Shown here: piece after piece, positions 40,478-51,000 of the stretch
How the letters are laid out: each line of letters starts with the position of its first letter
How positions within the stretch are numbered: the first letter of the stretch is position 1
Source: Chloroflexota bacterium
GTDB taxonomy: Bacteria > Chloroflexota > Dehalococcoidia > Lucifugimonadales > UBA2985
Direction: 5' to 3'
Length of the DNA: 61,215 bases
Assembly (NCBI GenBank): GCA_028877205.1
Contig: JAPPHY010000003.1
Coordinates: 143,830 to 205,044 of the forward strand
Translations under genes and position numbers: made by a program
Notes under the pieces: generated by a model
The model's database searches: none
Told to the model about the DNA's origin: nothing
Seen by the model: the letters and a program-made list of their open reading frames with translations, nothing else

Positions 40478-41830
40478 ATGACACAACAGAGCGCCGAATG
40501 GCGGAGAAACAGGTTGGGAATGGGCGTCTGGCCTCATCAAGGTGAGGTGGCGATTGTGGGCTGGGGCCAGTCTCCCGTCGACCGCAGGTGGGACGGTGTG
40601 AACATGGACAGGACGCTGGGCGCTTACGCAATCCTGGCAATCAAACGCGCACTCGAGGACGCTGGTATCGAGCCTGAGGACCTCGACGGATTGCTGTGCT
40701 GCCCGGAGAACATGGCCGGCAACCCCGGCCCGGCCGGCTCGTGGGGGCCGTACCGGCCCTACTTCCCGCCGCCATATGACTCCGAAGACGGGCTGACCGT
40801 TGTGACCAACAACTGGCTGCGAGGCCAGATGCCGGAGCTGACCAACATCCAGTACGCGCCCGACAACGTGCCGGCCATCGGAGACGGCATGGGGTTCGCG
40901 GCCCAGGCGTGCGCCGACGGGATGTATCAGGTCGGCGTGTACGTATATACGGCCAACAACCTGGAGGGCAGATACCGCCAGGGCGGCGAGTTCGACAACG
41001 CTCACGTCAGCGGAAACCGCCAGTGGGGCCAGCCGTGGGGCGACTACCAGGGCCTGATGACGTCGACCAACGTGCCAATCCAGCAGTACTGCGAGCGATA
41101 CGGCATAACCTGGGACGAGCTGCTGAGCCCGTTCGTCATCAACCAGCACCGCAACGGCCTGCTGAAGAACCCCGACGAGTACGAGGGGTGGAGCTACTAC
41201 TACCAGTACGGCCCATCCCAGCTGACCACCGAGGACTACGTGAACTCCAGGCACATCTACTTCCCCCTCAAGATCTGGGACTGCGACCGTCCGGTCAACT
41301 CCGTGGGGGCGTTCGTATTCGCCACGGCGGAGCGCGCCAAGGACATGAAGCAGAAGCCGGTCTACGTGGCAAACCACAGCCAGGGCAGCGGCGGACGAGC
41401 CCGGAGCACCCAGGAGACGCTGGAAGATACGGAGAAGGCCAAGGAGTGGGTGGCCCGCCTGGTGTACGAGGGTTCGGGCTGGTCGCCGAGCGACGTGGAC
41501 ATTTTCAACCCGTACGACGGGTTTTCCACCTTCATGCCGACCACGCTGGAGGCCTTCCAGTGGCACGGCGTCGGAAAGGGCGACGCGGCAGCCTTCCTGA
41601 CGGGCGACATCCGGGTGGAAGGCCCGCACCCGTTCTGCTCCGGCGGCGGCAACCTGGGCAACGGGCGGACGCGTACGGCAATGTACATCGACAGCATCCA
41701 GCAGCTCAGGGGAACGGCCGGACCCAGGCAGGTGAGCATCAAGGGCGGCCGGCCGCAGACCGCGATCTGCGCATTCGCTCCAGGCAACAGCGCAGCCTAC
41801 CTTTGCCTGACCAACGAGGCTCCAGGATAA
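40478..41830 (+). CDS. Thiolase-family protein (SCP-x-like) paired with DUF35
   Basis: A 450-residue thiolase-fold protein. The N-terminal strand VAIVGWGQSPVDRR and LAIKRALEDAGIEPEDLDGLLC are typical of SCP-2/non-specific thiolases. Cys145 in AAQACADGM is at about the place of the thiolase nucleophile; the C-terminal active-site loop is HPFCSGGGNLGNGRTRTA, of the DUF35-associated kind, instead of the classical HPxGxSG. A role in side-chain or branched acyl-CoA cleavage (steroid-type) is plausible but unproven. Start ATG 40478 behind GGAGAAG; the frame remains open upstream but that part overlaps the DUF35 gene. Confidence 0.85.
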   Translation: MTQQSAEWRRNRLGMGVWPHQGEVAIVGWGQSPVDRRWDGVNMDRTLGAYAILAIKRALEDAGIEPEDLDGLLCCPENMAGNPGPAGSWGPYRPYFPPPYDSEDGLTVVTNNWLRGQMPELTNIQYAPDNVPAIGDGMGFAAQACADGMYQVGVYVYTANNLEGRYRQGGEFDNAHVSGNRQWGQPWGDYQGLMTSTNVPIQQYCERYGITWDELLSPFVINQHRNGLLKNPDEYEGWSYYYQYGPSQLTTEDYVNSRHIYFPLKIWDCDRPVNSVGAFVFATAERAKDMKQKPVYVANHSQGSGGRARSTQETLEDTEKAKEWVARLVYEGSGWSPSDVDIFNPYDGFSTFMPTTLEAFQWHGVGKGDAAAFLTGDIRVEGPHPFCSGGGNLGNGRTRTAMYIDSIQQLRGTAGPRQVSIKGGRPQTAICAFAPGNSAAYLCLTNEAPG

Positions 41831-41840
41831 GCGGCGCGCA

Positions 41841-42644
41841 GTGCCAACCGCAGACGTCAACGGACTGAGCCTCTTCTACCGCATCGACGGCGATGAGGGC
41901 GCGCCCGCCGTGCTGCTCATCACGGGTCTGAGCGGCGATAGTCGCATGTGGGCCGGGCTGATTCCCAAACTTGCGGAATCATTCCGCGTCATCGCGTTCG
42001 ACAACCGGGACAGCGGCCGGAGCGACCGCGCCGATGCGCCGTACGCAATCCTGGACATGGCGCGCGACGCCGCCGGCCTACTGGAGTCGCTGGGCGTGAG
42101 CCGCGCCCACGTGGTGGGCCACTCGATGGGAAGCGCCATTGCGCAGGAGATCGCGATTTCCTTCCCATCGATCGTAGACCGGCTTGTGCTGCTGGGCACT
42201 TACGACGCGCCGGACCCCCGCGGCGCGGCGCTGTTCAGGGGGTTCGCATCACTCAGGCGGGAGATGCCCCGGGACGAGTACCTGCGCCTAACGCTGCCGT
42301 GGTCTTTCACGTACCTGGAGTACGAGCAGCCTGAGTTCATCGACTGGCTGGTCCAGATCGTCATGGACGATCCCTACTACCAGGAGCCGGACGCCTACGA
42401 GCGTCAGATGGAGGCCACCATTGCGTTCGACTCGCGAGGGCGGTTGCAAGACATATCGTCTCCCACGCTGCTCGTGTTTGGCGAGGATGACGTGCTGACG
42501 CCCATGCGGTTTGCGCACGAGATGCTGCAGCGCATAGAGGGGTCGCGGCTGGTCACGCTGCAGGGAACGGGCCACGGCTTCATCACCACCAGGGGCCGGG
42601 AGATTGTGGACGCGGTGTACGGTTTCCTGCGTGAGGGCGGATAG
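41841..42644 (+). CDS. Alpha/beta hydrolase
   Basis: A 267-residue hydrolase with nucleophile elbow GHSMGS, oxyanion-side LITGLSGDSRMW, acidic residue in VFGEDDVLTP and catalytic His in GTGHGFI. It resembles the 3-oxoadipate enol-lactonase/epoxide-hydrolase group, but the substrate is unknown. It begins GTG 10 bases after the thiolase stop, so it is probably in that operon. Confidence 0.88.
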   Translation: MPTADVNGLSLFYRIDGDEGAPAVLLITGLSGDSRMWAGLIPKLAESFRVIAFDNRDSGRSDRADAPYAILDMARDAAGLLESLGVSRAHVVGHSMGSAIAQEIAISFPSIVDRLVLLGTYDAPDPRGAALFRGFASLRREMPRDEYLRLTLPWSFTYLEYEQPEFIDWLVQIVMDDPYYQEPDAYERQMEATIAFDSRGRLQDISSPTLLVFGEDDVLTPMRFAHEMLQRIEGSRLVTLQGTGHGFITTRGREIVDAVYGFLREGG

Positions 42645-42657
42645 GCGGGGCGTTCAT

Positions 42658-42691
42658 CCGCTCATGGTTCGACGGGCTCACCACGAGCCGG
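42658..42691. repeat. Second type of short palindromic intergenic repeat
   Basis: CCGCTCATGGT and ACCACGAGCCGG form an imperfect stem around TCGACGGGCTC. The motif family with TGGTTCGACGGGCTCACCACGA resembles intergenic repeats I know from many high-GC genomes. It lies in the 88-base gap between two convergent hydrolase genes and may act as a two-way terminator. Confidence 0.45.
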
Positions 42692-42732
42692 TTGGGGGAG
42701 GCCGCCTTTTCCACAAGCGCGCCGGGAACCCC

Positions 42733-43422
42733 CTATGTGTGCTCCAGCAGCCAGCCCTTGAGCACCGGGTGAAGCTCATCGCGGCACTCGCGCAGGTTGT
42801 GGCCCGTGCCGGGGTAGAGGATCAGCCGCTTCGGCTCCCGCGCCCACTCGTAAATCAGGATGGAGCAGCGCGCCGGGAGCCGGTCGTCGTCCTCGCCGTG
42901 GGCCAGTAGCAGCGGTCTGGGGCTGACCAGGTGTGCGTACCTTGCCCCGTGCGTCTGGCTCGCGAGTCCCACCACCGTCGTAACTGCGTCCGCCAGCGGC
43001 GCGGCGGCGATCACTACGGCCCCGCCGAACGAGTGGCCCACCAGCGCAACGCGCTCGCAGCCCTGCGACTGCAGGAAGCTTACGCCGGCAAGCACGTCCA
43101 TGATGGAGTGGTGGAGGACGTTGGGATGCCGGTAGTCGAGTCGCAGGGAGGACACTCCGTCCGCGATCAGCTCATCTGACAGGATGGAGTAGAGGCCGCC
43201 TCCTCCGCTGAACCCGCCGTACGCGCCGGAAACCCACACAACTGCCCGTTCGGCTGACGGCGCTGCGTGGTAGAGGCAGCGTATGGGGCCGAGGTTGGTG
43301 AGGACCTCTATACCGGTACCGCCGCGGTCCTCCGGTGGCTGCCAGGGGCGGGAGCCCTCATATTCGATTGCAACGGGAGTCCGCCCCAGCACGAGGCCCT
43401 CCCAGGTTGAATCAAGAACCAC
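42733..43422 (-). CDS. Alpha/beta hydrolase, dienelactone-hydrolase-like
   Basis: A 229-residue hydrolase with nucleophile motif GHSFGG, an acid in AHGEDDDRLP and the His in GTGHNLRE. The N-terminal 40 residues (VAIEYEGSRPW) form an added strand region. A possible acyl-peptidase or lipase activity cannot be specified. Its start overlaps the end of the aminotransferase gene by 11 bases, so it is the last cistron of the gatC-to-hydrolase chain. Confidence 0.82.
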   Translation of the reverse strand: MVLDSTWEGLVLGRTPVAIEYEGSRPWQPPEDRGGTGIEVLTNLGPIRCLYHAAPSAERAVVWVSGAYGGFSGGGGLYSILSDELIADGVSSLRLDYRHPNVLHHSIMDVLAGVSFLQSQGCERVALVGHSFGGAVVIAAAPLADAVTTVVGLASQTHGARYAHLVSPRPLLLAHGEDDDRLPARCSILIYEWAREPKRLILYPGTGHNLRECRDELHPVLKGWLLEHT

Positions 43423-44617
43423 CCTTGACCTTCCGAACGAAACGCCCGATTCGCTCTAGCGCCTCTTCGATCTCCTCCGTGGCCACGGCGTAGCAGCAGC
43501 GCACGTGTCCTTCGCCGCTGGGGCCGAAGGCCGAGCCGGGCACCAGCGCGACGTGCTCCTCCATGAGCAGCCGCTCCGCGAACTCCATGGACGTCATGTC
43601 CAGACTCTTGATGGAGGGGAAGGTGTAGAAGGCGCCCTGCGGCTCCAGGCAGGCGAGGCCCATGCGGTTCAGCCCGCTCATCATCAGGTGGCGGCGGCGG
43701 TTGTACTCCTCGCGGGCGTCCTCCACCGAGCTGTCGCCGGAGCGCAGCGCCTCGATGGCCGCCATCTGGCCCTGAATGGGCGCGCACATCATCGTGTACT
43801 GGTGCACCTTCATCATGGCCTCGATTATCTCCGGGTGGCTGCAGGCGTATCCAACGCGCCAGCCTGTCATGGCGTAGGACTTCGAGAAGCCGCTCAGGTG
43901 TACCGTCCGCTCCGCCATGCCGGGCAGGGATGCGAAGGTGGTGTGCTCCGTGCCGTACACCAGCCGCTCGTATATCTCGTCCGACACCACGAACAGGCCG
44001 TGCCTCTCGGCGATGCCTGCGATCTCCTCTAGCTCTCGCCGGGGCATCACCGCGCCCGTGGGGTTGTTTGGGTACCCTATGAGAATGGCCTTGGTCCTGG
44101 GCGTCACCCTGTCCTCGATGTCCTGCGGCCGGACGCGGAAGCCGTTCTCCATGTGCGTGGGCACCGGCACAGCCACGCCTCCGGCCAGCGTTACGCATGG
44201 GACGTAGGACACGTAGGTCGGTTCGGGGACTATGACCTCGTCGCCGGGATCGATGAGGGCGCGCATGGCCAGGTCGATCCCCTGGCTCACGCCCACCGTC
44301 ACCAGCACCTGGTTGGCCGGGTTGTACTCCAGCCCTGTGCGCCGGTTCATGTAGCCGCTGATCTCCTGGCGAAGCTCCATCAGTCCAAAGTTGGAGGTGT
44401 ACATGGTGTACCCCTTCTCGATGGAGTAGATGGCGGACTCGCGGATGCGCCACGGCGTCACGAAGTCCGGCTCGCCCACGCCCAGCGAGATCACATCGTC
44501 CATGGTGTAGAGAAGCTCGAAGAACTTCCGAATGCCGGATGGCGAAAGCGCCCTCACGCGCTGCGAGATGGGTGTTCCGTTCGTACCTGACTGTGATGCG
44601 TTCTGCAAGGTTGTCAC
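43412..44617 (-). CDS. Class I/II pyridoxal-phosphate aminotransferase
   Basis: A 401-residue fold-type I enzyme. PLP-lysine is Lys246 in SGFSKSYAMTGWRVGY; GYPNNPTG (substrate/PLP Asn), VVSDEIYERLVY (Asp) and the C-terminal VRCCYA arginine are present. It resembles aspartate/aromatic aminotransferases of the I-gamma kind that often pair with Lrp-type regulators; the amino acid is not determinable. The GTG start abuts the stop of the Lrp-family gene (TAGGTG). Confidence 0.92.
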   Translation of the reverse strand: MTTLQNASQSGTNGTPISQRVRALSPSGIRKFFELLYTMDDVISLGVGEPDFVTPWRIRESAIYSIEKGYTMYTSNFGLMELRQEISGYMNRRTGLEYNPANQVLVTVGVSQGIDLAMRALIDPGDEVIVPEPTYVSYVPCVTLAGGVAVPVPTHMENGFRVRPQDIEDRVTPRTKAILIGYPNNPTGAVMPRRELEEIAGIAERHGLFVVSDEIYERLVYGTEHTTFASLPGMAERTVHLSGFSKSYAMTGWRVGYACSHPEIIEAMMKVHQYTMMCAPIQGQMAAIEALRSGDSSVEDAREEYNRRRHLMMSGLNRMGLACLEPQGAFYTFPSIKSLDMTSMEFAERLLMEEHVALVPGSAFGPSGEGHVRCCYAVATEEIEEALERIGRFVRKVKGGS

Positions 44618-45112
44618 CTACGGGGCCAGGGCGAGGCGCCGGGCCGTCTCCTCCTCGTCCAGGATCACGCCGTCCTCCTTGAAGCGCTTGAGCAGGAAGT
44701 GGGTCGTGGTGCCCTGCACCTCTTCCAGGGCAGCGAGCCTCATGGCGACGAAGCTGGCAATTTCCTGCATCGTACGGCCGGCCAGCAGCACAGACAGGTC
44801 GTAGTCGCCGGACATGAGGTGAATGGAGCGCACTTCCGGGAAGCGGGCGATGCGCTTGGCGACGCCGTCGAAGCCCACGTCTCGCTGTGGCGTCACGCGC
44901 AGCTCCACCAGCGCGAGCACCTCTTGTTCGCCGACGCGGTCCCAGTTGACCACCGCCTTGTACTTGACGATGGCACGGTCGCGCTCCGCCGCGGCGATGA
45001 CCTCACGCACATCCTCCGCCGAGCGTCCCGTCATCTCCGCGATCTCCTCGGGCGTGGCCCTGCCGTCCTGCTCAAGGACGGCGAGTATGTCTCTTGTGGC
45101 TTCCTGTGTCAC
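44618..45112 (-). CDS. Lrp/AsnC-family transcriptional regulator
   Basis: A 164-residue protein with an N-terminal winged helix (ILAVLEQDGRATPEEIAEMTGRS) and a C-terminal RAM ligand domain (SGDYDLSVLLAGRTMQEIASFV). Such regulators sense amino acids and form octamers; control of the adjacent aminotransferase is likely. GTG start at 45112 has GAGGCGG upstream and overlaps the methylase stop by 4 bases. Confidence 0.88.
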   Translation of the reverse strand: MTQEATRDILAVLEQDGRATPEEIAEMTGRSAEDVREVIAAAERDRAIVKYKAVVNWDRVGEQEVLALVELRVTPQRDVGFDGVAKRIARFPEVRSIHLMSGDYDLSVLLAGRTMQEIASFVAMRLAALEEVQGTTTHFLLKRFKEDGVILDEEETARRLALAP

Positions 45113-46089
45113 TTTTTTGCCGCCTCTGCGATAATCAGCAGCTCGTGGGAGCCCTTCACGTAGCTGGTTGTACCCCTGTCCAGGCGATGCTTGCCGATCC
45201 GCTTCTCACCCTGTCCAAGCGTGTACTGCCATCCGACCTCCACTATCCGGCAGTCCGCGTACATCTCCCGGACGGCCGAGCAGTCGTTATAGGATAGCAC
45301 AAATCCGCCCCGGTGCTCAGCCAGCAGGTCGCGGAGCAGCCCGTGGTCGAAGCCGCGGTGGTGCACGGGGAAGTTCCGCTGCGGGTAGATCCCGCGAAAC
45401 ATCCTGCTGTCTCCGTCCAGGTAGTACGGCGGATCGCAGTAGAGGAAGTCGTCGCGATGCTGCGGCAGGACGTCCGCGAAGTCGCCTTGCTCCACGCTCA
45501 GGCCGGGACACCGGAAAGTCCGCACCTTGTCCAGCAGGCGCTGGTACCGCTCCGGCTCCTCGTAAATGCGGGACATCCAGCCCAGGAAGCCGGGGCCGTA
45601 GCTCAGGTTGTGGTTGAACCAGTAGTGCGCCGCAAGCTCCAACTGGTCCTCGATTGGCTCCGAGCGGTCCCAGTGCCCCTTGAGCCGCTGCTTCACCGAT
45701 GCGTAGGTCTCCTTGGTCGGCTGCCAGCGTGCGATGCAATCCGCAAGCGCCTCCGGTGAGTCCAGTTGCACCTGCCAGTAGCCGGTGAGGATGTCGAACA
45801 CGTCGTAGGCCGTCACCTCCACGCCCAGCTCATTGGCGCAGGCTATCTCCACCGACGCGCCGCCCACGAACGGCGACACCAACCTGGTCAGGCCCGCGGG
45901 CAGCTGCTCGACGACATGGCCCACCGCCAGGCTCTTGCCGCCGCCGTACCGCAGCGGCAGGCCGCCGTACCGGCTGTAGCGATATGTGCCCTTGCCCCGC
46001 AGGCGTGACAGGAACGCCGTCCTGCGCGACTTCTGATTGCGCAGGGCCAGGCGCGGCGAGTCGACCTTGGCTGTGAGGGTAGCCGTCAC
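45109..46089 (-). CDS. D12-class DNA adenine methyltransferase, orphan
   Basis: A 326-residue Dam-like enzyme. SAM-binding motif I region is [10 protein letters not shown] and [10 protein letters not shown] (Dam has KWAGGK and PFxG), and the catalytic tetrad is DPPY at 219-222 ([10 protein letters not shown]). It transfers methyl to N6 of adenine; the recognition site is unknown. I start at GTG 46089, which overlaps the gatA stop (GTGA) with GAGG 8 nt upstream; a GTG at 46113 has less support. No restriction enzyme is adjacent. The first 40 residues are basic and unlike Dam. It sits unusually inside a tRNA-amidotransferase operon. Confidence 0.88.
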   Translation of the reverse strand: MTATLTAKVDSPRLALRNQKSRRTAFLSRLRGKGTYRYSRYGGLPLRYGGGKSLAVGHVVEQLPAGLTRLVSPFVGGASVEIACANELGVEVTAYDVFDILTGYWQVQLDSPEALADCIARWQPTKETYASVKQRLKGHWDRSEPIEDQLELAAHYWFNHNLSYGPGFLGWMSRIYEEPERYQRLLDKVRTFRCPGLSVEQGDFADVLPQHRDDFLYCDPPYYLDGDSRMFRGIYPQRNFPVHHRGFDHGLLRDLLAEHRGGFVLSYNDCSAVREMYADCRIVEVGWQYTLGQGEKRIGKHRLDRGTTSYVKGSHELLIIAEAAKK

Positions 46090-47546
46090 AGGTCCGGCCT
46101 CATCGTGTGCCACTCCGTCGCCTGCTCGTAGGCGTGGGCCGTGCGCAGGATCGTCTCCTCGCCCAGCGGGCGGCCGATGATCTGCATGCCCACCGGCAGC
46201 CCGTCCACGAACCCGGCAGGCAGCGACATCGCCGGCACGCCCGCGATGTTGATCGGTATGGTGCAGACGTCGCTCAGGTACATCTGCACGGGGTCCTCCA
46301 CCTTGTCGCCCAGCTTAAACGCGACCGTGGGCGAGGTGGGCGTGACAAGCACGTCGTACTTCTGGAAGGCGTCGCGGAACTCGCGGCCGATGAGCGTTCG
46401 CACCTTCTGCGCCTTGAGGTAGTAGGCGTCGTAGTAGCCGGCCGAGAGGGCGTAGGTGCCGAGCATGATGCGACGCTTCACCTCTGGCCCGAAGCCCCGC
46501 TGCTTGGTCAGCTCCATGGCCTCCCACATGCCGCCCGCGTCCTGCGCCGAGTAGCCGTACTTCACGCCGTCGTAGCGGGCAAGGTTGGCCGACGCCTCCG
46601 ACGGCGCCAGGATGTAGTAGACCGCCAGCGCGTAGGAGGTGTGCGGCAGCGACGTCTCCTCGACGACGGCGCCCAGGCTCTCCAGCTTGGCCAGCGCCTG
46701 CCGCAGCGTGTCCGCAACGGCGGGGTCGATGCCCTCCGCGTAGTACTCGCGCGGCACGCCGATGCGCAGGCCGCGCACGTCGCCGGTGAGTGCCGCGGTG
46801 TAGTCGGGCGGCTCCATCGGGATCGACGTGGAGTCTCGCGGGTCGCTGCCGGCTATCGCGCCGAGCACGATGGCGCAGTCGGTCACGTCCTTCGTCAGTG
46901 GGCCGATCTGGTCGAGCGAGCTTGCGAAGGCCACCAGGCCGTACCGGCTCACCAGCCCGTACGTCGGCTTGATGCCAACGATGCCGCACAGCGACGCGGG
47001 CTGCCGGATGCTGCCGCCCGTGTCCGAGCCGAGCGAGAAGACGCTCTCGCCTGATGCGACCGCCGCGGCAGGGCCTCCGCTGCTGCCCCCGGGCACTCGA
47101 TGCACGTCCCACGGGTTGCGCGTGGGGAAGAACGCCGAGTTCTCTGTGGAGGAGCCCATTGCGAACTCGTCCATGTTGCCCTTGCCGACCATCACAGCGT
47201 GCCGGTCGCGCAGCCGCTCGACCACGGTTGCGTCGTAGGGCGGCACGAATCGCTCCAGCATCCGCGACGAGCAGGTGGTGGCAATGCCTCGGGTGCACAT
47301 GTTGTCCTTGATCTGCATGGGGATGCCGGCCAGCGGGCCCGCATCGCCGCGAGCGATGGCGGCGTCGGCCAGGTCGGCCTGCCGTAGCGCCTCTTCGGGC
47401 GTCACGCTGACGAATGCGCCCACGCGCGGGTCGATGTCGCGGATGCGGTCCAAGTGGGCTTGCGTGAGCTCGCGGGCGGAGACCTCACGCCGGTCGAGGA
47501 GGCTGCGCGCCTCGCTGATGGTGAGGCCGTGGAGGGCGGAAGGCAT
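46086..47546 (-). CDS. gatA: Asp/Glu-tRNA amidotransferase subunit A
   Basis: A 486-residue amidase that releases ammonia from glutamine for GatB. The catalytic Ser-cisSer-Lys triad is Ser179, Ser155 and Lys80 ([30 protein letters not shown]). Length is normal. Its start codon overlaps the gatC stop (TGATG). The gatB gene is not in the window. Alternative amidase families are less likely given gatC upstream. Confidence 0.95.
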   Translation of the reverse strand: MPSALHGLTISEARSLLDRREVSARELTQAHLDRIRDIDPRVGAFVSVTPEEALRQADLADAAIARGDAGPLAGIPMQIKDNMCTRGIATTCSSRMLERFVPPYDATVVERLRDRHAVMVGKGNMDEFAMGSSTENSAFFPTRNPWDVHRVPGGSSGGPAAAVASGESVFSLGSDTGGSIRQPASLCGIVGIKPTYGLVSRYGLVAFASSLDQIGPLTKDVTDCAIVLGAIAGSDPRDSTSIPMEPPDYTAALTGDVRGLRIGVPREYYAEGIDPAVADTLRQALAKLESLGAVVEETSLPHTSYALAVYYILAPSEASANLARYDGVKYGYSAQDAGGMWEAMELTKQRGFGPEVKRRIMLGTYALSAGYYDAYYLKAQKVRTLIGREFRDAFQKYDVLVTPTSPTVAFKLGDKVEDPVQMYLSDVCTIPINIAGVPAMSLPAGFVDGLPVGMQIIGRPLGEETILRTAHAYEQATEWHTMRPDL

Positions 47547-47842
47547 CAGTCGAGCACCGCCTTCACGCGGAAGAAGTCGTCCTCGCGCAGCGGGGCGTTG
47601 GCGAGCGTGTCCTCGGCGGGCATCGGGGTGAAGGTGTCGTCGTCGCGCATCACGTTGAGCAGCTCGACGGAGTGGCCCGTGGGCGGAACGTCGGTGGTGT
47701 CGACCTCCTGGAGCGCGCGGAAGTTCGCCAGGATGTCGGAGAGCTGGTTGCGCAGGCGTTCGACCTCATCTTCGTCGAGACCCATGCGGTACAGCAGGGC
47801 GATGTGCCTGACTTCTTCCGGGGTGAGCCTTGGGGAGTCCAT
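47546..47842 (-). CDS. gatC: Asp/Glu-tRNA amidotransferase subunit C
   Basis: A 98-residue subunit wrapping around GatA. It has [25 protein letters not shown], the standard N-terminal helices, and the C-terminal [14 protein letters not shown] signature. I chose the ATG at 47842 (GAGAGGCG upstream) rather than one at 47878, which lies at the promoter -10. It is the first gene of a six-gene overlapping minus-strand chain. Confidence 0.93.
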   Translation of the reverse strand: MDSPRLTPEEVRHIALLYRMGLDEDEVERLRNQLSDILANFRALQEVDTTDVPPTGHSVELLNVMRDDDTFTPMPAEDTLANAPLREDDFFRVKAVLD

Positions 47843-47868
47843 GTGCGCCTCTCTGGGTGGGTACGGCA

Positions 47869-47897
47869 AGTGTAGCAAAGAGGGCAGGACGCTTCAA
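47869..47897 (-). promoter_or_regulatory. Promoter of the gatC operon
   Basis: On the minus strand TTGAAG (47892-47897), 17-nt spacer, TACACT (47869-47874) with a TGc extension. The start would be near 47862, giving a short leader of about 20 nt that contains the ribosome site. Confidence 0.55.
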
Positions 47898-47914
47898 GGT
47901 TGGGGAATGTCCGC

Positions 47915-47943
47915 TTTACTTCCGAACAGATGTTGTGTACAAT
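47915..47943 (+). promoter_or_regulatory. Promoter of the restriction-modification gene
   Basis: TTTACT (47915-47920), 17-nt spacer, TACAAT (47938-47943). It is divergent from the gatC promoter. TTGTGTACAA and ACAATTGT palindromes overlap the -10 (47933-47946) and could bind a regulator. The GCAGGAG ribosome site precedes the ATG at 48001. Confidence 0.55.
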
Positions 47944-48000
47944 TGTTGCGCGACTTCAACAACGGCGGCGGCCTTGGGAGTATGCTAAGCAGGAGAATCA

Positions 48001-51000
48001 ATGACTACACACTTTGAGCCAACCGACCCCAGATTCTCCGAAGCGGCCGAACAAGTCCTGGGACGTCACAATCGGAACGAGGCCGAGGCCAATATTACAA
48101 GTGCGGTACGAGACTTTCTTGTACTCACCGACCTTGCGAAGCCTGCCGAGATAGTAGAGGAAACCTCGCCAGCCCTGGGTTCACGTCGGGCCGTGGATCT
48201 AACGGCGTTAGACACGTTCATCGAGGTCAAGCGCAGGCTTGGCACCACGGCTGGTTTTGACCCCAACCCGGCGTATGTGGAGCAGATTGATGACTACCTT
48301 GCGGAGTCAAGCAAGCAAGGCAGTGTACGCACAGGCATTTTGACTGACGGCAAGTACTGGCTGCTGCGCTGGCCGGACGCAGGTGTGGTCAAGACCTACG
48401 CTCCCTATGGCTTCACGCTGGAAAGGCCAGATCAGGGCTACCTTCTCTACGAGTGGCTGCGGGACAACGCTCTCAAGCCGGAGACCGACATTCGGCCCTC
48501 AAAAGAGTCGGTCGAAGGTCACTTTGGGCCGGAAAGCATCACTTACCAGCGAGACATTGCAGCGCTGGGGCGCCTATACAAGGATTACGATTCCTTTGGC
48601 ACCATCAGGGTCAAAAAGCAGCTTTGGGAGAACCTGCTTGCCGCTACCCTTGGGGAGATCGCCAGAGACCCAGCAGAGTTGGACGACCTGTTCGTCCAGC
48701 ACACCTACCTGACTGCCGTCGTGGGCATCATTGTTCAGGCATCGTTCGGCATAGACATCCGCAAGCTCGCGGAGATTGATCCCGCAGACCTGATCCTGGG
48801 GCGAGAATTCCGCAACAAGACGGGACTGCAGGGGGTTGTGGAGTCAGACTTCTTCGCTTGGCCCGCTGAAGTCGGTGGGCTGCCTCTGCTCAGGACCATC
48901 GCCCGCACGGTCAGCAAGTTCGACTGGCAAGGGTCTCCTAACGACATTGGCGCCATCCTGTACCAGACTATGATACCCAGGGACGAAAGGCGCCAGCTTG
49001 GCGAATACTACACTCCGGCGTGGCTGGCCAGGACAATCGTGCGAGAATTGGTTACGGAGCCGCTGAATCAGACCGTGCTTGATCCGGCCTGCGGTTCCGG
49101 CACCTTCATCTCTGAGGCCGTATCGCATTATCTGGATGCGGCCCGCGGCTCCAAGCTGGAGCCCCAGAAAATCCTAGACGGCCTACGATCCGCGGTAGCG
49201 GGCATTGATGTGCACCCAGTCGCGGTACACTTGGCCCGTACGGCGTGGGTCATGGCTGCTAGGCCTGCGATCGAGGCCGCCGCCGGTTGGAGTTCGGCCA
49301 CGAGCCTCACAATTCCAGTCTACCTGGGAGACGCGCTGCAGCTGAGATACCATACGGGAGACATGTTCGCCCAGCACAACGTGACGCTTCAAGTAGAGGA
49401 CGACGAGAACACCTCGTTGGTCTTCCCCAGAAGACTGGTTGAACTAGCTGACTCCTTCGACGCGTTCATGGGAGACGTGGCAGACGCCTTGGAGCACGAT
49501 CACGATCCTCATTTCGCTCTCTCTGATCACGGCATCACTGACCCAGCGGAGTACCGCACCCTCGAGGAGACAATCGAAGCGCTGCGAAAGCTGCACAATG
49601 AGGGTCGCAATCACATCTGGGCATACTACACGCGCAACCTTGTACGCCCTGTGGCTTTGTCCCACAACAAGGTTGACGTCATAGTTGGCAACCCGCCGTG
49701 GATCAACTACAACCAGACGATAGGAATCCTGCGCACCGAGCTGGAGCGAATGAGCAGAAACGTCTATGGCATCTGGGCAGGAGGCAACTACTCCACCCAC
49801 CAGGACGTTGCCATACTTTTCTTCGCAAGGTGCGTTGACCTTTACCTGAAGAATGGCGGCCTCATAGGCATGGTTCTGCCACACAGTGTCCTGCAACAGG
49901 GCCAGCACGCCAAGTGGCGAACCGGCACTTGGACGGATCGCGGCCGCCTCAACAGTATCGCAGTAGATTTCGGCCACAAGACTCCATGGGATCTTGAGAC
50001 TTTGAATCCGAACACGTTCTTCCCCATAGCGTCCTCAGTTGCGTTTGCCAAGCGGCTGAGCCCAGCCGCGAAGGGGTTGCCCCTACAGGGTGAGGTGGAG
50101 CGATGGTTCGGAACACCGGGAAGTCCCTTAGTGGAACGCCGCTCTATGCCTATCGCGGAAGTTTCGCTAGGAACCTCGCCATATGCGAAGTTCTCGCGCC
50201 AAGGAGCAACAATCGTCCCGCGCTGCCTGTTTTATGTACAAGAGGCAGAGAATCCCGCGTTAGTCCAAGCGGGAGGCACAGTGACGCTGAAACCAAGAAA
50301 GAGTAGCAATGACAAGGAACCGTGGTCCAAGCTTGACCTTACACCGCTGGAGAGCCAGACCATTGAAGAGAAGCACGTGCAGAGCATGCACCTAGGAGAG
50401 ACCCTGGCACCTTACGTAATCTTAGAGCCACTCAGGGCCGCTCTGCCAGTGAGGCGGGGTGAGTTTCGGGTCCCTAGGGACAGGGACGGAGAAGGTGGCG
50501 TACGTATCGCCGACCTAGACCGACTTATGCGGGACAGGTGGAGGACTATAGTTGGTCTGTGGGACGAAAACAAGGCGAATGCTAACAATCTAAAGCTTGT
50601 CGAGAGATTGGATTATCACGGGGAACTCTCCGCGCAGTTCGCTTGGCAGCAAGACCCTGAGGATAGGCCAATTCGGGTAGTGTACGGCAGCTCAGGCAGA
50701 CCCACTGCCGCGATAGTTGCGGATTCGCAACCCCTGATTGACTATACGCTATTCTGGATCACGTGCCTCAGCACTCAAGAAGCCAACTACCTGCTGGCCA
50801 TAATCAACAGCGATGCTTTGTATGAGTCCGTTAGCCAGTTGATGCCAAAGGGCCTTTTCGGTGCCCGTCATCTCCAGAAGCATCTTTGGAGATTGCGCAT
50901 TCCAGCATTCGACGCCAGCAAGGCCCTGCACTTGGAAGTGTCTAAGGGGGGCAAGGCGGCGGGGGACGGCGCCAAGAGGCAGCTCGCCCGGGTGCGGAAG

